Counted from the first letter of the stretch, positions 24,844-33,476 are shown. The stretch: DNA of 64,000 bases from Bacteroidales bacterium (GCA_017539045.1 JAFYHS010000006.1:124001-188000), one strand, 5' to 3'. Made by a program: numbers and translations. Notes: a model not told the origin generated them from the letters alone.

Positions 24844-26256
24844 ATGAAACTGCATCATCTGGTTTTGTCTTTCCTTGTTACCATGTTGGCTGCTTGCCAT
24901 CCTACATCCCGTGATGTGAAGCAAGTTGCCCAAGATGCCTTGGAAAACGCTCGTATTCAGTTTGATTCAGGCAATAAGGTGGAGGCTATGCGCTTGTTTA
25001 AAGAAGCGGAGCATTACGGCATTATGGCGAATCAAACTCTGATGGTGGCTCATGCACGGTATCATATTGCGCAATGCTTGGGCTACTATGCTGACAAAGA
25101 AGAAGTTGTTTCGTTGTTGAAGGCTGCTGCCGAGGGCTTTGGCGAAGACTATGCCGACCGAGCCGAGGCATTGAGAGAGTTGGGCGATTTCTATCAGTAC
25201 CATGGACAATTTGATAGCTCAGCATATTATTTGGATCAGGCCTTAAAGTATGCCGAACAAAGCGGGGCATTGGAAGCAAAGCGCGACTGCTTGTCAGCCT
25301 TTCATGTCATGTATTTCAATGCGGGAGATTACGAAAAGTCAGCCAACTACCTTAGCCAGTTTTGGCAAGCTTCGATTGAAGATGCTGACGACAACCTGCT
25401 GATGTATTATTATCATGACATGGGGAACATCTTTTATGAGTCCGGCAACTTGGATTCTGCCAATTATTATTACAGCCGTTTGGAGGAACTTGTGTCCCAA
25501 ACAGAGCCAAACGCGGATACTTGGTTCTATTATGGTGTCTTGTCCGATTATGCCGAAGAACTCGGCGATTATGAAACCGCTTGCAAATATGGATGTTTGT
25601 ACGAAGAAGGCAACAATCTAAAAGAAATAGAGCAACAGGAGAACAATCTTGCGCTTATCAGCCATAAATACGACAGCGAGGTGATGCAGAATGAGTTGAA
25701 TCGGAAAATCATCATCAAGCAGCGCGTCATCGTCATTGTCAGTTTGGTAGCGACTTTGGTCTTGGCTGCGTTGTTGGTTTCGCAAATCCGCTTGGCAAGG
25801 CGACGCAAGCGTGAGGCCGAAATCAATGCCGAGCTGTTCCACTTCAAGCAGCAGAACAAAGACTTGGCACAAAAGCACGCCGAGCATGAGCAAATCCAGC
25901 AGGATTATGCCGACCGCCTTTCGGAGGCCTTGATGAAGGAACAGCGTATCATGTTGTTGTTAGACAATTATCTGAACAGCAACAAAAAAGCCAATCTTCT
26001 CAAGGATTTGGAGACCTCCGTTTATGACGACAAAGACCATTGGGAAGCCATGCTAGAAGTGGTTGACCAGCTTTACCCAGAGCTTGCGGAAACCCTTCAG
26101 CAGAAATACCCCAACTTGGACGAGGACGAGCGGAAGTCCTATATCCTTTCTTATTTCAAACTCTCGCGCCAGGAGGAAGCGGATTACCTTGGAACCACCG
26201 TCAATATGGTGGACAAACTGCGCGGAAGACGGAGGAAAAAGATGGAGGAAGGGTAA
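24844..26256 (+). CDS. Membrane-anchored TPR protein with C-terminal HTH-like domain, putative one-component regulator
   Basis: Protein of 470 residues. The N-terminus is a lipoprotein-like signal (LVTMLAAC, Cys18). Residues 25-280 form tetratricopeptide repeats (for example SAYYLDQALKYAEQSG and SANYYYSRLEELV). One membrane helix lies at about 292-314, then a coiled coil (ELFHFKQQNKDLAQKHAEHEQ). The last 60 residues (DEDERKSYILSYFKLSRQEEADYLGT, then TVNMVDKLRGRRRKK) look like a helix-turn-helix with a basic tail. This layout suggests a periplasm-to-DNA signalling protein. Its promoter shares a dyad with the next gene, so it may regulate both; this is inference. Confidence 0.78.
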   Translation: MKLHHLVLSFLVTMLAACHPTSRDVKQVAQDALENARIQFDSGNKVEAMRLFKEAEHYGIMANQTLMVAHARYHIAQCLGYYADKEEVVSLLKAAAEGFGEDYADRAEALRELGDFYQYHGQFDSSAYYLDQALKYAEQSGALEAKRDCLSAFHVMYFNAGDYEKSANYLSQFWQASIEDADDNLLMYYYHDMGNIFYESGNLDSANYYYSRLEELVSQTEPNADTWFYYGVLSDYAEELGDYETACKYGCLYEEGNNLKEIEQQENNLALISHKYDSEVMQNELNRKIIIKQRVIVIVSLVATLVLAALLVSQIRLARRRKREAEINAELFHFKQQNKDLAQKHAEHEQIQQDYADRLSEALMKEQRIMLLLDNYLNSNKKANLLKDLETSVYDDKDHWEAMLEVVDQLYPELAETLQQKYPNLDEDERKSYILSYFKLSRQEEADYLGTTVNMVDKLRGRRRKKMEEG

Positions 26257-26366
26257 AATACCTTGGACCATTTCAAAAAAATGATCGGAATGGGCATTGA
26301 ACTATCGTATTAGTTTTCAGTATTTTACAATTTTTATAACTCGGAATTGTTTGGAATGACTGTCCG

Positions 26367-26385
26367 ACCGCTTGACAAAGGCGGT
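26367..26385. promoter_or_regulatory. Dyad operator-like site upstream of the DUF1573 gene
   Basis: Inverted repeat ACCGCTT-N5-AGGCGGT (one mismatch between arms) ending on the T of TAGTTTCG. It matches the site at 24782-24800 in arm length, spacer length and position relative to the promoter box. Confidence 0.55.
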
Positions 26386-26392
26386 AGTTTCG
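26385..26392 (+). promoter_or_regulatory. -7-like box for the DUF1573 gene
   Basis: TAGTTTCG, one base off TAnnTTTG, 85 bases before the ATG at 26478. Confidence 0.4.
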
Positions 26393-26477
26393 CAGCATCA
26401 TTTCCATTACGAAGTGTAAAACAATGTATCACCCTAAAACACTATTCACTTATTCACAATATTAAAATCATAACAAA

Positions 26478-26936
26478 ATGAAGAAAGTCATTTATCTGCT
26501 TGGTATTATACTCCTTATGGCAGGAGCGGCCAAGGCGCAAGACGCAAAGACCCAGAGCGGTCCTGAAATCGAATTTGAGAAAACCGTCCACGACTATGGA
26601 GATGTGCCTTACAACGGCAACGGCGAATGCGAGTTCCGTTTCACCAACACGGGCGATGCACCCCTGCTGATTCAGAAACCAAAGTCAAGCTGCGGCTGCA
26701 CTATCCCTTCATGGCCCCAAGAGCCCATCCTCCCCGGTGAGTCAGACATCATCAAGGTGACTTACCGCACCAACCGTCCCGGCATCATCAACAAGACGGT
26801 GACCGTGACCTCCAACGCCGTCAACAATCCCACAGTTGTGCTTCGCATCAAGGGCCGAGTGCTAGACCAAACCACCGAAGTCCTCCCTGAGAAGACAAAC
26901 GGTTTCGGCAACGGTTCTCCCGTCAACAAGAACTGA
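26478..26936 (+). CDS. DUF1573 domain-containing exported protein
   Basis: Secreted protein of 152 residues with an Ig-like DUF1573 fold. The signal peptide ends at AAKAQ (residue 21). Family landmarks are KTVHDYGDVPYNGNGECEFRFTNTGDAPL, the SSCGCTIPSWP segment and the closing strands VTYRTNRPGIINKTVTVTSN. Function unknown; common in multiple copies in Bacteroidota. Followed by a clear terminator. Confidence 0.92.
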   Translation: MKKVIYLLGIILLMAGAAKAQDAKTQSGPEIEFEKTVHDYGDVPYNGNGECEFRFTNTGDAPLLIQKPKSSCGCTIPSWPQEPILPGESDIIKVTYRTNRPGIINKTVTVTSNAVNNPTVVLRIKGRVLDQTTEVLPEKTNGFGNGSPVNKN

Positions 26937-26961
26937 TCTGAAGTAATTATTTGGTGATCTT

Positions 26962-26994
26962 AAAGCCGTCTAATGTTACCGTTAGATGGCTTTT
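26962..26994 (+). terminator. Intrinsic terminator after the DUF1573 gene
   Basis: Stem AAAGCCGTCTAA / TTAGATGGCTTT (one mismatch) with an 8-base loop, then a T-rich tail. Confidence 0.75.
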
Positions 26995-27213
26995 ATTATA
27001 TGGATAAAGCCACCAAAGACCTTGAAATGTGTTGCTTGGAATACGGTTTAAAGCCATTTGATTCCTCTTTTTACTAATTTTCATAGGGACAAAATTTTGT
27101 CCATATCGGCTTCATGTCGTTGATTGTCAAAGATATAAATTTTTACAATCAAAAAAAGCATGGACAGAATTTTTAGGCCTCCCGAAAACCCCTTGACAAA
27201 GTTTTTTTTGCTA
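26995..27213. other. Intergenic region with two palindromes (part of the 312-base gap 26937-27248)
   Basis: No convincing gene. A perfect 16-base palindrome GGACAAAATTTTGTCC lies at 27087-27102, with a partial copy GGACAGAATTTT near 27162. Inverted arms TTGATTGT and ACAATCAA lie at 27120-27127 and 27145-27152. A TATCTTTG box on the minus strand (27128-27135) sits between those arms. These look like regulatory sites for the downstream barrel gene, or parts of an unannotated small transcript. Confidence 0.4.
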
Positions 27214-27221
27214 TATTTTTG
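27214..27221 (+). promoter_or_regulatory. Promoter of the barrel gene at 27249
   Basis: TATTTTTG with a TTG at 27193-27195, 18 bases apart, close to the Bacteroidota -33/-7 spacing. Confidence 0.6.
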
Positions 27222-27248
27222 TCAGTGCAATTCAAAAATCATACGACT

Positions 27249-27992
27249 ATGAAAACGACAAGAATTTATGCCTTGATTGTAATCCTGATAGTTTTCGGGT
27301 GCAAAACTTTTGGACAGGAACATGAACAGCTGTTGCCAAAGTCAATGGTCAAAATCGGCATCAACGCATTCCTGACGCAAGAGGTCAAGTCGTCGGACAA
27401 GGCAGCCGCTGTGAACTCCTATCCATTTATTGGTGGTGGCCTTGAAGTTTCCTACTACCACCGACTGCCTTATCACTTTGGCGTTAATGTGGGCTTCGGT
27501 GCCCAGTTTCAGCCTTCTGTTTTCGACAACACGGGAGATTCGGAGGTGAAAGATATCTATACGCTATATACCCCGATGATTTGCCTTCCTTTCTCCATCG
27601 AGAAGGCTTTTACTGCCGTCAAGACAAAACACGATTTTTTGCTGGTTGGCGAACTTGGAGGTAGGCTGTACAAACCGTATAAGTCCACATACGAGTACAC
27701 TTTGATGTATGGTCTCGATGAAAACGGAATTTGTCTTCCTGACGGGTATATCATCGACTATCTCGTGTTGGACAATCCTATTTCCGTGTCATGTTTCGCT
27801 AAAATCGGCTTGGAGAGGCCGACACGCAAAGGCAACATGCTTCGCTTCAATCTTTTATACGATTACTCGTTTAAGGAAATAGGCGTAGGCGAAATCTGGA
27901 AAGGTTGCGAACCTGATACACACTATGGAACTTTAAGCCAGAGGTTTAGCTATGTTGGCGTGGAGTTTAATTATGGATTTAGGATTAGATAA
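27249..27992 (+). CDS. Putative outer-membrane beta-barrel protein
   Basis: Exported protein of 247 residues; not assigned to a known family. The N-terminus (MKTTRIYALIVILIVFGCKTFGQ) is a signal peptide, possibly a lipoprotein at FGC. The body has alternating strands (YPFIGGGLEVSYYHRLPYHF, GVNVGFGAQFQPS, LVGELGGRLYKPY) and ends with YVGVEFNYGFRIR, a barrel-like last strand. The ATG at 27249 is chosen because it begins the signal peptide; upstream codons lie in the promoter. The next barrel gene follows 74 bases later. Confidence 0.72.
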   Translation: MKTTRIYALIVILIVFGCKTFGQEHEQLLPKSMVKIGINAFLTQEVKSSDKAAAVNSYPFIGGGLEVSYYHRLPYHFGVNVGFGAQFQPSVFDNTGDSEVKDIYTLYTPMICLPFSIEKAFTAVKTKHDFLLVGELGGRLYKPYKSTYEYTLMYGLDENGICLPDGYIIDYLVLDNPISVSCFAKIGLERPTRKGNMLRFNLLYDYSFKEIGVGEIWKGCEPDTHYGTLSQRFSYVGVEFNYGFRIR

Positions 27993-28066
27993 AGGCTGCC
28001 AAAGAAATGTATGTTTGGCTCAATTATTGTGGCAAAAAGAATATGTAACTTTAAAATCAATAAGTT

Positions 28067-28669
28067 ATGAGAACAATTAAATTCGATAAGCGGATTTTGG
28101 CCACAATGGCTATCGCTTTGCTTTGCTGTTTCACGGCAAAGGCACAGGACACGAAAGAATGGTCAATTATTCCTTATACAAAAATAGGATTTGTATTGGA
28201 TGGTTCGGTGCGACTATTAGATGATGTCTATCACGCGAATGCGGGCGTGGACGCCAAAGTCAGTTTCAACAAGCATTGGTCGTTGCTGGCTGGTGTCGAG
28301 TATAATTACCGATGGGGCTTTAACACGAAAGAAAGTTTTTTGTCCCCGGGCGACCACAGGGAAGGACTACGGCATTTCATCCGCATTCCCGTACGCGCCG
28401 AGTTCACACACAAATGGTTTTATGTCAATGCAGGACTTTTTGTGGAACGCGCGACGAACACACGCTATGATGCCAACGAGACTATCAACTTTGGTATAGG
28501 CCCAGAAGTGGAATTGGGCGGTCGCATACGACTATCGGAAAACGATCGTCTCCGTATAGGTTGGCAAACTCAAATTTGTGTCAACCATAATACAACAAAA
28601 GGCCAATCCACTTTTGGCGGCGGTTTCTTCGGTGCCTTTCTTACGATGGGTTATGAGCATCGGTTCTAA
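28067..28669 (+). CDS. Putative outer-membrane beta-barrel protein
   Basis: Exported protein of 200 residues with a signal peptide ending TAKAQ. Barrel-like strands include LLAGVEYNYRWGF, VRAEFTHKWFYVNAGLFVE, FGIGPEVELGGRIRL and the last strand FFGAFLTMGYEHRF, which ends in Phe as expected for BAM recognition. Same general type as the gene upstream but not a close copy. Followed by an intrinsic terminator. Confidence 0.78.
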   Translation: MRTIKFDKRILATMAIALLCCFTAKAQDTKEWSIIPYTKIGFVLDGSVRLLDDVYHANAGVDAKVSFNKHWSLLAGVEYNYRWGFNTKESFLSPGDHREGLRHFIRIPVRAEFTHKWFYVNAGLFVERATNTRYDANETINFGIGPEVELGGRIRLSENDRLRIGWQTQICVNHNTTKGQSTFGGGFFGAFLTMGYEHRF

Positions 28670-28689
28670 ATAAACTTCATATTTTCCCC

Positions 28690-28722
28690 AGCCATCGGAA
28701 GCGATTTCGGTGGCTTTTTTAT
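28690..28722 (+). terminator. Intrinsic terminator after the barrel gene
   Basis: Stem AGCCATCGGAA / TTTCGGTGGCT with loop GCGA, followed by a T-run. Nearly identical to the terminator at 31321-31354. Confidence 0.75.
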
Positions 28723-28787
28723 TTCTTTTTCCAAAAAATGTAAGATTTCGACGATTTCCACGATATAATAGCAAACGACCGAAGGTA

Positions 28788-29279
28788 ATGACGACCGAAG
28801 AGTTCAAACGAGACATCCTGCGACTGCAACCCCGATTGCAGCGGACCGCCGAGAGCATCATTGGCGATGCCGACAGCGCAGCGGATGCCGTTCAAGAAGC
28901 CGTCATCACACTTTGGGAACAACGCGCGACGATAAAAAGCCAGGACATGGAAAAACTCAGCCTGACCATCGTCAAGCGGCGCAGCATCGACCTGCTTAGG
29001 AAACAACGACCCACCGTGCCTATCGACACAGAGAGCCTGATGCTTGCCGAGCCACCGCAGGACGATAACGAGGAACGCTACCGACTGGCCCGAAAACTCG
29101 TCGAGCAACTGCCCAAACGCCAACGCGACACCATTCTGATGAAATACGAGGACGGCCTCAGCAACGAGGAAATCGAAAAAGCGACGGGCATGAGCAGCAC
29201 CCATGTGTATGCAACGCTGTCGCGCGCCTACAAGTCGTTGCGTGAAGCCATAAAACAATATAAGGAGGAAGGATCATGA
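28788..29279 (+). CDS. ECF-type RNA polymerase sigma factor
   Basis: Alternative sigma factor of 163 residues. Region 2 is at residues 8-75 (AESIIGDADSAADAVQEAVITLW and LSLTIVKRRSIDLLRK); region 4 at 105-155 (LPKRQRDTILMKYEDGLSNEEIEKATGM, then THVYATLSRAYKSLREA). The ATG at 28788 is used since family proteins begin with this MTTEEFKRD-type N-terminus; upstream codons run through the preceding terminator. Its last 4 bases overlap the next gene (ATGA). It heads a sigma, anti-sigma, outer-membrane-protein operon. Confidence 0.92.
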   Translation: MTTEEFKRDILRLQPRLQRTAESIIGDADSAADAVQEAVITLWEQRATIKSQDMEKLSLTIVKRRSIDLLRKQRPTVPIDTESLMLAEPPQDDNEERYRLARKLVEQLPKRQRDTILMKYEDGLSNEEIEKATGMSSTHVYATLSRAYKSLREAIKQYKEEGS

Positions 29280-29983
29280 CACCTGAAAACGAAATCAACG
29301 AGGAAGTCCGCCAGCTGCTCGACAGCCTGGAAGAACACGGGGAAAACGTCCGCCGACAGCAAGATCTCAGCGACCTGATTGATCGTCTTGCCGATGAGGA
29401 AAAAACGGTTGCAATGCCGCGCAAGCAAAGAAAACTCACCCCGCTTTGGTGGGCCATGAGTGCGGCAGCGGCATGCCTTCTGCTTTGGCTGCTCGTTAAA
29501 CCGAACGCGAAACAGCAACCCGAGATGGAACAGGAAATCCTTGTCGAGGAAACGAAAACCGTTGATTCCGTCAAAACCGAGGTGAACGACGCCGTCATTG
29601 AACAACCTGTTGCTAACGAATCATTTTTGGCAGAAGAGACCCCCGTCGTCCCACAAAATGCACCGATGAAAAAAGAGAAACCAAAGACTCAAATCATCGA
29701 AGAAGTGGTAGAACAACCCATGCTTGCCGAGGTCATGCCGACGGAGCCCAAAGACACTACGAATATTGGATCCAACACCATACCCACCGAAAACGAAACG
29801 CCTTCAGCCGTTCAAAAACCCCAGCGGAGAGTCATCCGGAGCCTCAACCTGGTGTGCTATGAATGTCAGAAGGACCCCGAATTCTTCACCAAACCCGTCT
29901 TGGAAGACAGAACCTTATTCGGTCAGCCACAAGACCCGAACATGAAAAACGGATCGCTGGCCTTGGAAATCAAACTCAATTAA
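29276..29983 (+). CDS. Putative anti-sigma factor, single-pass membrane protein
   Basis: Protein of 235 residues with an N-terminal cytoplasmic helix region (residues 1-57), one membrane helix (about 60-76, LWWAMSAAAACLLLWLLV) and a periplasmic tail rich in Pro, Glu, Thr and Val. Starting 4 bases inside the ECF sigma gene, it matches the usual place and topology of an anti-sigma factor, although no zinc-binding anti-sigma motif is seen. The tail ends with RRVIRSLNLVCYECQKDPE, a possible signal-sensing part. Confidence 0.75.
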   Translation: MTPENEINEEVRQLLDSLEEHGENVRRQQDLSDLIDRLADEEKTVAMPRKQRKLTPLWWAMSAAAACLLLWLLVKPNAKQQPEMEQEILVEETKTVDSVKTEVNDAVIEQPVANESFLAEETPVVPQNAPMKKEKPKTQIIEEVVEQPMLAEVMPTEPKDTTNIGSNTIPTENETPSAVQKPQRRVIRSLNLVCYECQKDPEFFTKPVLEDRTLFGQPQDPNMKNGSLALEIKLN

Positions 29984-29995
29984 AACTTGGAAACC

Positions 29996-31306
29996 ATGAA
30001 ACGCATCTTTTTATCATTAGCCATTCTTTTGGCTGCACAGATAGGCTTCGCACAGGAAGAAGTAGCCATCGAGCAAAACATCAACCAGCGCATCAACAAG
30101 CTGGAAATCAGTTCAGGATGGGATGTCCATCTCATTCATCACGAGGCCGACAGCGGCTACCGCGTGGCCATCATCACCGAAGAGGATTTGGCGGCAAGGG
30201 CCTACAATGTGCAGCTCTGCAATGTCAAGGACCAAACCTTGACTATCCTTGAGAACACCCAGCTGCCCCGAGGCACCGTGGTGGAGATTGAAGGCCCCAT
30301 GACCTTCGGGCAAATCAACCTTTTGAACAATGCGACGGCCGAAGCGGATTATGTCGTTGTATCCGTGGCATCTGTTCCGAAGGACTTGACCAACCTCAAC
30401 CTTTCCAAGAATTCAAGCTTTCATGTCCGGCACTATCACATTCCCAACCCAGAAAACTCGCCCAGTATGGAAATTGGGGACCATGCCCAATTGATTATCG
30501 ATACCATTTCGGGAGAAGGCAATGTCATGATGAATGTTTATGAAGGAGATTTTCAATACGGCACCAATATCTTGCGAGGCAAAATTAAACTGTGTGAACA
30601 TGAAAACACTTCGGATTGGCCATATATGCAAAGGGAATGGAGGATAATCAAGACCAAGGAAGTGGATGGCGAGCTGATCACGACCGACCGTAGAAAATTA
30701 TGGAATGATGCGCTTGTTGTTGACATTGGACTCGGCATCCAACAAGGCAACACGCCAACAAATCCCAACAGCCCTTTCCTGCAATACAACACGGTGTCAC
30801 TCAACATCGGTTTTACCACCTATTTCAAACTCGGCAACCATTGGGCCTTGCGCACTGGCCTTCAATGGAACGATAATAGGAAGTCGCTATGCCACCAGGT
30901 AAAATACGAAAACAATGAATTGATTGTGGTTGATGGCCAGGGTGACTATCAGCGCAACCGACTGTATAACCTATATATGGGCATTCCCGTTTCATTGGAC
31001 TATTATCTTGGTAAAAGGCAGACCGAAAGCTTCTCTTTGGACTTGTACTGCGGTCGCCTTATAGGAGAAACGCTCCTCACCAGCAAAGACCCCACCAAGC
31101 CCTTTGGTCTCAGTCTCTTCCCTGGGACAAAAGACCATCTTGACAACATCTTCAACCCATGGAAATTGGAGGTCGGTCTCAGTTTCAACACCCGTCATCT
31201 TGGCATCATCCATGGTTTGAGGGTCTTCACCAACCTTCTGCCCGAGTACAAGCCAGGGGTCACGACGGACAAGTTCAGGAGCGTCGGCGTCGAGATTAAA
31301 CTTTAA
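29996..31306 (+). CDS. Outer-membrane beta-barrel protein of the sigma/anti-sigma operon
   Basis: Exported protein of 436 residues. The signal peptide ends at GFAQ (residue 19). The first about 200 residues have a GIN/DUF2807-like pattern (beta-strands, INKLEISSGWDVHLIHHEADS, then repeated strands). The second half is a PorT-like barrel (VVDIGLGIQQGN, SLNIGFTTYFKLGNHWALRTGLQW, GIPVSLDYYLGKR, and a last strand FRSVGVEIKL). The ATG at 29996 lies 12 bases after the anti-sigma stop. It is the probable target or sensor of the sigma system. Confidence 0.75.
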   Translation: MKRIFLSLAILLAAQIGFAQEEVAIEQNINQRINKLEISSGWDVHLIHHEADSGYRVAIITEEDLAARAYNVQLCNVKDQTLTILENTQLPRGTVVEIEGPMTFGQINLLNNATAEADYVVVSVASVPKDLTNLNLSKNSSFHVRHYHIPNPENSPSMEIGDHAQLIIDTISGEGNVMMNVYEGDFQYGTNILRGKIKLCEHENTSDWPYMQREWRIIKTKEVDGELITTDRRKLWNDALVVDIGLGIQQGNTPTNPNSPFLQYNTVSLNIGFTTYFKLGNHWALRTGLQWNDNRKSLCHQVKYENNELIVVDGQGDYQRNRLYNLYMGIPVSLDYYLGKRQTESFSLDLYCGRLIGETLLTSKDPTKPFGLSLFPGTKDHLDNIFNPWKLEVGLSFNTRHLGIIHGLRVFTNLLPEYKPGVTTDKFRSVGVEIKL

Positions 31307-31320
31307 ATTACAGCATCACT

Positions 31321-31354
31321 AAAGCCATCGAAAGCGATTTCGGTGGCTTTTTTT
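31321..31354 (+). terminator. Intrinsic terminator after the sigma operon
   Basis: Stem AAAGCCATCGAAA / TTTCGGTGGCTTT with loop GCGA, then seven T. Nearly identical to 28690-28722. Confidence 0.8.
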
Positions 31355-31375
31355 GTGAAGTGCGACAAAATTCCA

Positions 31376-31383
31376 TATTTTTG
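31376..31383 (+). promoter_or_regulatory. -7 box of the rhamnose/pectin locus
   Basis: TATTTTTG, 21 bases before the ATG of the GH97 gene at 31405. It is the only clear promoter before a same-strand run of glycan genes. Confidence 0.55.
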
Positions 31384-31404
31384 CCAGCATAAATCTTCAT
31401 CATA

Positions 31405-33399
31405 ATGAAAAAATTCCTACTCTCTGCGCTCCTCCTGCTTTCAGTGAGCGCCTTTGCCCAAAAGCAATACACATTGCAATCGCCCGATAAGAACATCACC
31501 GTCACCATAGAGGCGGGTGAGCAACTGACCTATTCCGTCATGCACGGCAATACCTGCGTTTTGACACCTTCGGCCATAGGGATGACACTTGGCGACGGCA
31601 CAATGTTTGGCTATAACCCCGTCCCCGTTATAAAAAGTGCCAAGACACGCTCGGTTAACCAAAAGCTACAATCGCCGCTTTATAAAAAAGCCGAGATTCC
31701 CGAAGTTTTTAACGAACTGACTTTGAGCTTCAAAGGCAATTTCAAGGTCATTTTCCGTGCCTACGACGCTGGTGTGGCTTATCGTTTCGAGACCGACTTT
31801 CGCAAGCCTATTATCGTGAAGAGTGAAACTGCAGATTTTAATTTCGATGCAGATTATCAAGGCTTTATCCCGTATGTTTTAAGGCGTGCTGGACAAGAAG
31901 GTCCACTCATCAACCAACAATTCTACAACTCGTTTGAGAACACCTACTCCCATATCAACCTCAGCCAGATGGATCCCGAAAAGCTCGCCTTCCTGCCTTT
32001 ACTAGTCGAACTCAACGACGGCAAGAAAGCCGTCATCACCGAAGCCGACTTGGAGGACTTCCCCGGCTTGTATCTCTATAATCCCAAAGGAGGTAATAGC
32101 CTTTCCGCAATGCACGCAGGCTATCCCAAGACCCGTGAACAAGGCGGCCACAACAACCTGCAATGGATTGTGAAAGAACGCGAGAACTATATTGCCAAGA
32201 CCGCCGGCAAACGCGCCTTCCCTTGGCGCATCATCACCATCTCGGAAAGCGACAAAGAACTGGCCGACAACGACTTGGTCTATCTCTTGGCCTCACCCAA
32301 CCGCATCGGCGATGTCTCGTGGATCCAGCCCGGCAAGGTGGCTTGGGACTGGTGGAACGCCTGGAACATCTATGGCGTCGACTTCCCTGCTGGCATCAAC
32401 AACGACACCTATAAGTACTACATCGACTTTGCCTCGCAATACGGTATCGAATATGTCATTTTGGACGAAGGCTGGGCCGTTAATAAGAAGGCCGACCTCT
32501 TCCAAGTGGTGCCCGAAATCGACATCAAGGAACTGGTGGACTATGGCGCCGATCGCAATGTGGGCATCGTGCTTTGGGTAGGCTATGCCGCCATCGACAA
32601 GGACATGGAACATGTCTGCCAACACTATGCTGACATGGGCGTGAAAGGCTTCAAGGTCGACTTCATGGACGGCGACGACCAGATGATCGTCGACTTCTAC
32701 TATCGCATGGCGGAGACTGCTGCCCGTCACCACCTCTTCATCGACTTCCATGGCGCTTATAAACCCACGGGCCTTAACCGCACCTATCCCAATGTGCTCA
32801 ACCACGAGGGCGTGTATGGCCTCGAACAAGCTAAATGGGACAACGAGAGCGACCTCGTCACCAACGAAGTCACCATCCCCTTCATCCGCATGCTGGCCGG
32901 CCCGCTCGACTACACCCAAGGTGCGATGAAGAACGCTAACAAGAACAACTTCGCCGCCATCTACACCGAGCCGATGAGCCAAGGCACACGCTGCCGTCAG
33001 CTGGCTGAATATGTGATCTTTGAGTCGCCGTTCAATATGCTCTGCGACAGCCCGAGCAACTACATGAAGGAAGAGGAATGCACCCAGTTCATCGCTTCCG
33101 TTCCCACCACTTGGGATGAGACCATGGTGCTCGACGGTAAGGTGGGCGAATACCTCGTCATCGCCCGCCGCAAGGACTTCCACTGGTATGTAGGTGCCAT
33201 CACCAACTGGGAGGAACGCGACATTGAAATCGACCTCGGCGTGTTGCCCAACTTTGGCGCCAAGTCGGGACACATCTTCCGCGACGGTCCCAATGCCAAT
33301 CGCGTGGCCAAAGACTACGTTTCCGAGCAAGCCCAAGTGTGGGGCAACAAGGTGAAAGTGCATCTCGCCAAAGGCGGCGGTGCCGTAATGGTATTCTAA
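31405..33399 (+). CDS. Glycoside hydrolase family 97, probably retaining type
   Basis: Exported alpha-glycosidase of 664 residues with a signal peptide ending SAFAQ (residue 18). The order is an N-terminal beta-sandwich (30-290), a central (beta/alpha)8 barrel and a C-terminal sandwich, the normal GH97 layout. GFKVDFMDGDDQM carries an Asp where retaining GH97 enzymes have their nucleophile; inverting SusB-type enzymes lack it. The LNHEGVYGLEQAKW stretch is the barrel segment with the other catalytic carboxylates. By this logic an alpha-galactosidase-like activity is more likely than alpha-glucosidase. First gene of the locus. Confidence 0.9.
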   Translation: MKKFLLSALLLLSVSAFAQKQYTLQSPDKNITVTIEAGEQLTYSVMHGNTCVLTPSAIGMTLGDGTMFGYNPVPVIKSAKTRSVNQKLQSPLYKKAEIPEVFNELTLSFKGNFKVIFRAYDAGVAYRFETDFRKPIIVKSETADFNFDADYQGFIPYVLRRAGQEGPLINQQFYNSFENTYSHINLSQMDPEKLAFLPLLVELNDGKKAVITEADLEDFPGLYLYNPKGGNSLSAMHAGYPKTREQGGHNNLQWIVKERENYIAKTAGKRAFPWRIITISESDKELADNDLVYLLASPNRIGDVSWIQPGKVAWDWWNAWNIYGVDFPAGINNDTYKYYIDFASQYGIEYVILDEGWAVNKKADLFQVVPEIDIKELVDYGADRNVGIVLWVGYAAIDKDMEHVCQHYADMGVKGFKVDFMDGDDQMIVDFYYRMAETAARHHLFIDFHGAYKPTGLNRTYPNVLNHEGVYGLEQAKWDNESDLVTNEVTIPFIRMLAGPLDYTQGAMKNANKNNFAAIYTEPMSQGTRCRQLAEYVIFESPFNMLCDSPSNYMKEEECTQFIASVPTTWDETMVLDGKVGEYLVIARRKDFHWYVGAITNWEERDIEIDLGVLPNFGAKSGHIFRDGPNANRVAKDYVSEQAQVWGNKVKVHLAKGGGAVMVF

Positions 33400-33416
33400 A
33401 AATCGCTCGCGATTTT
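33399..33416. repeat. Short hairpin after the GH97 gene
   Basis: AAAATCG-CTCG-CGATTTT overlaps the end of the GH97 stop region. There is no T-run, so it is not a strong terminator; it may stabilise the mRNA end or partly attenuate transcription. Confidence 0.4.
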
Positions 33417-33476
33417 GTCTCTAATTCCAATCGTACTTCCATACATCTCTTCATTCTCAAATTCTTGATATCAAAC

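Noticed and set aside
32293-33363. Minus-strand open frame opposite GH97
   Set aside because: Shadow of a clear glycoside hydrolase; no promoter or domain.
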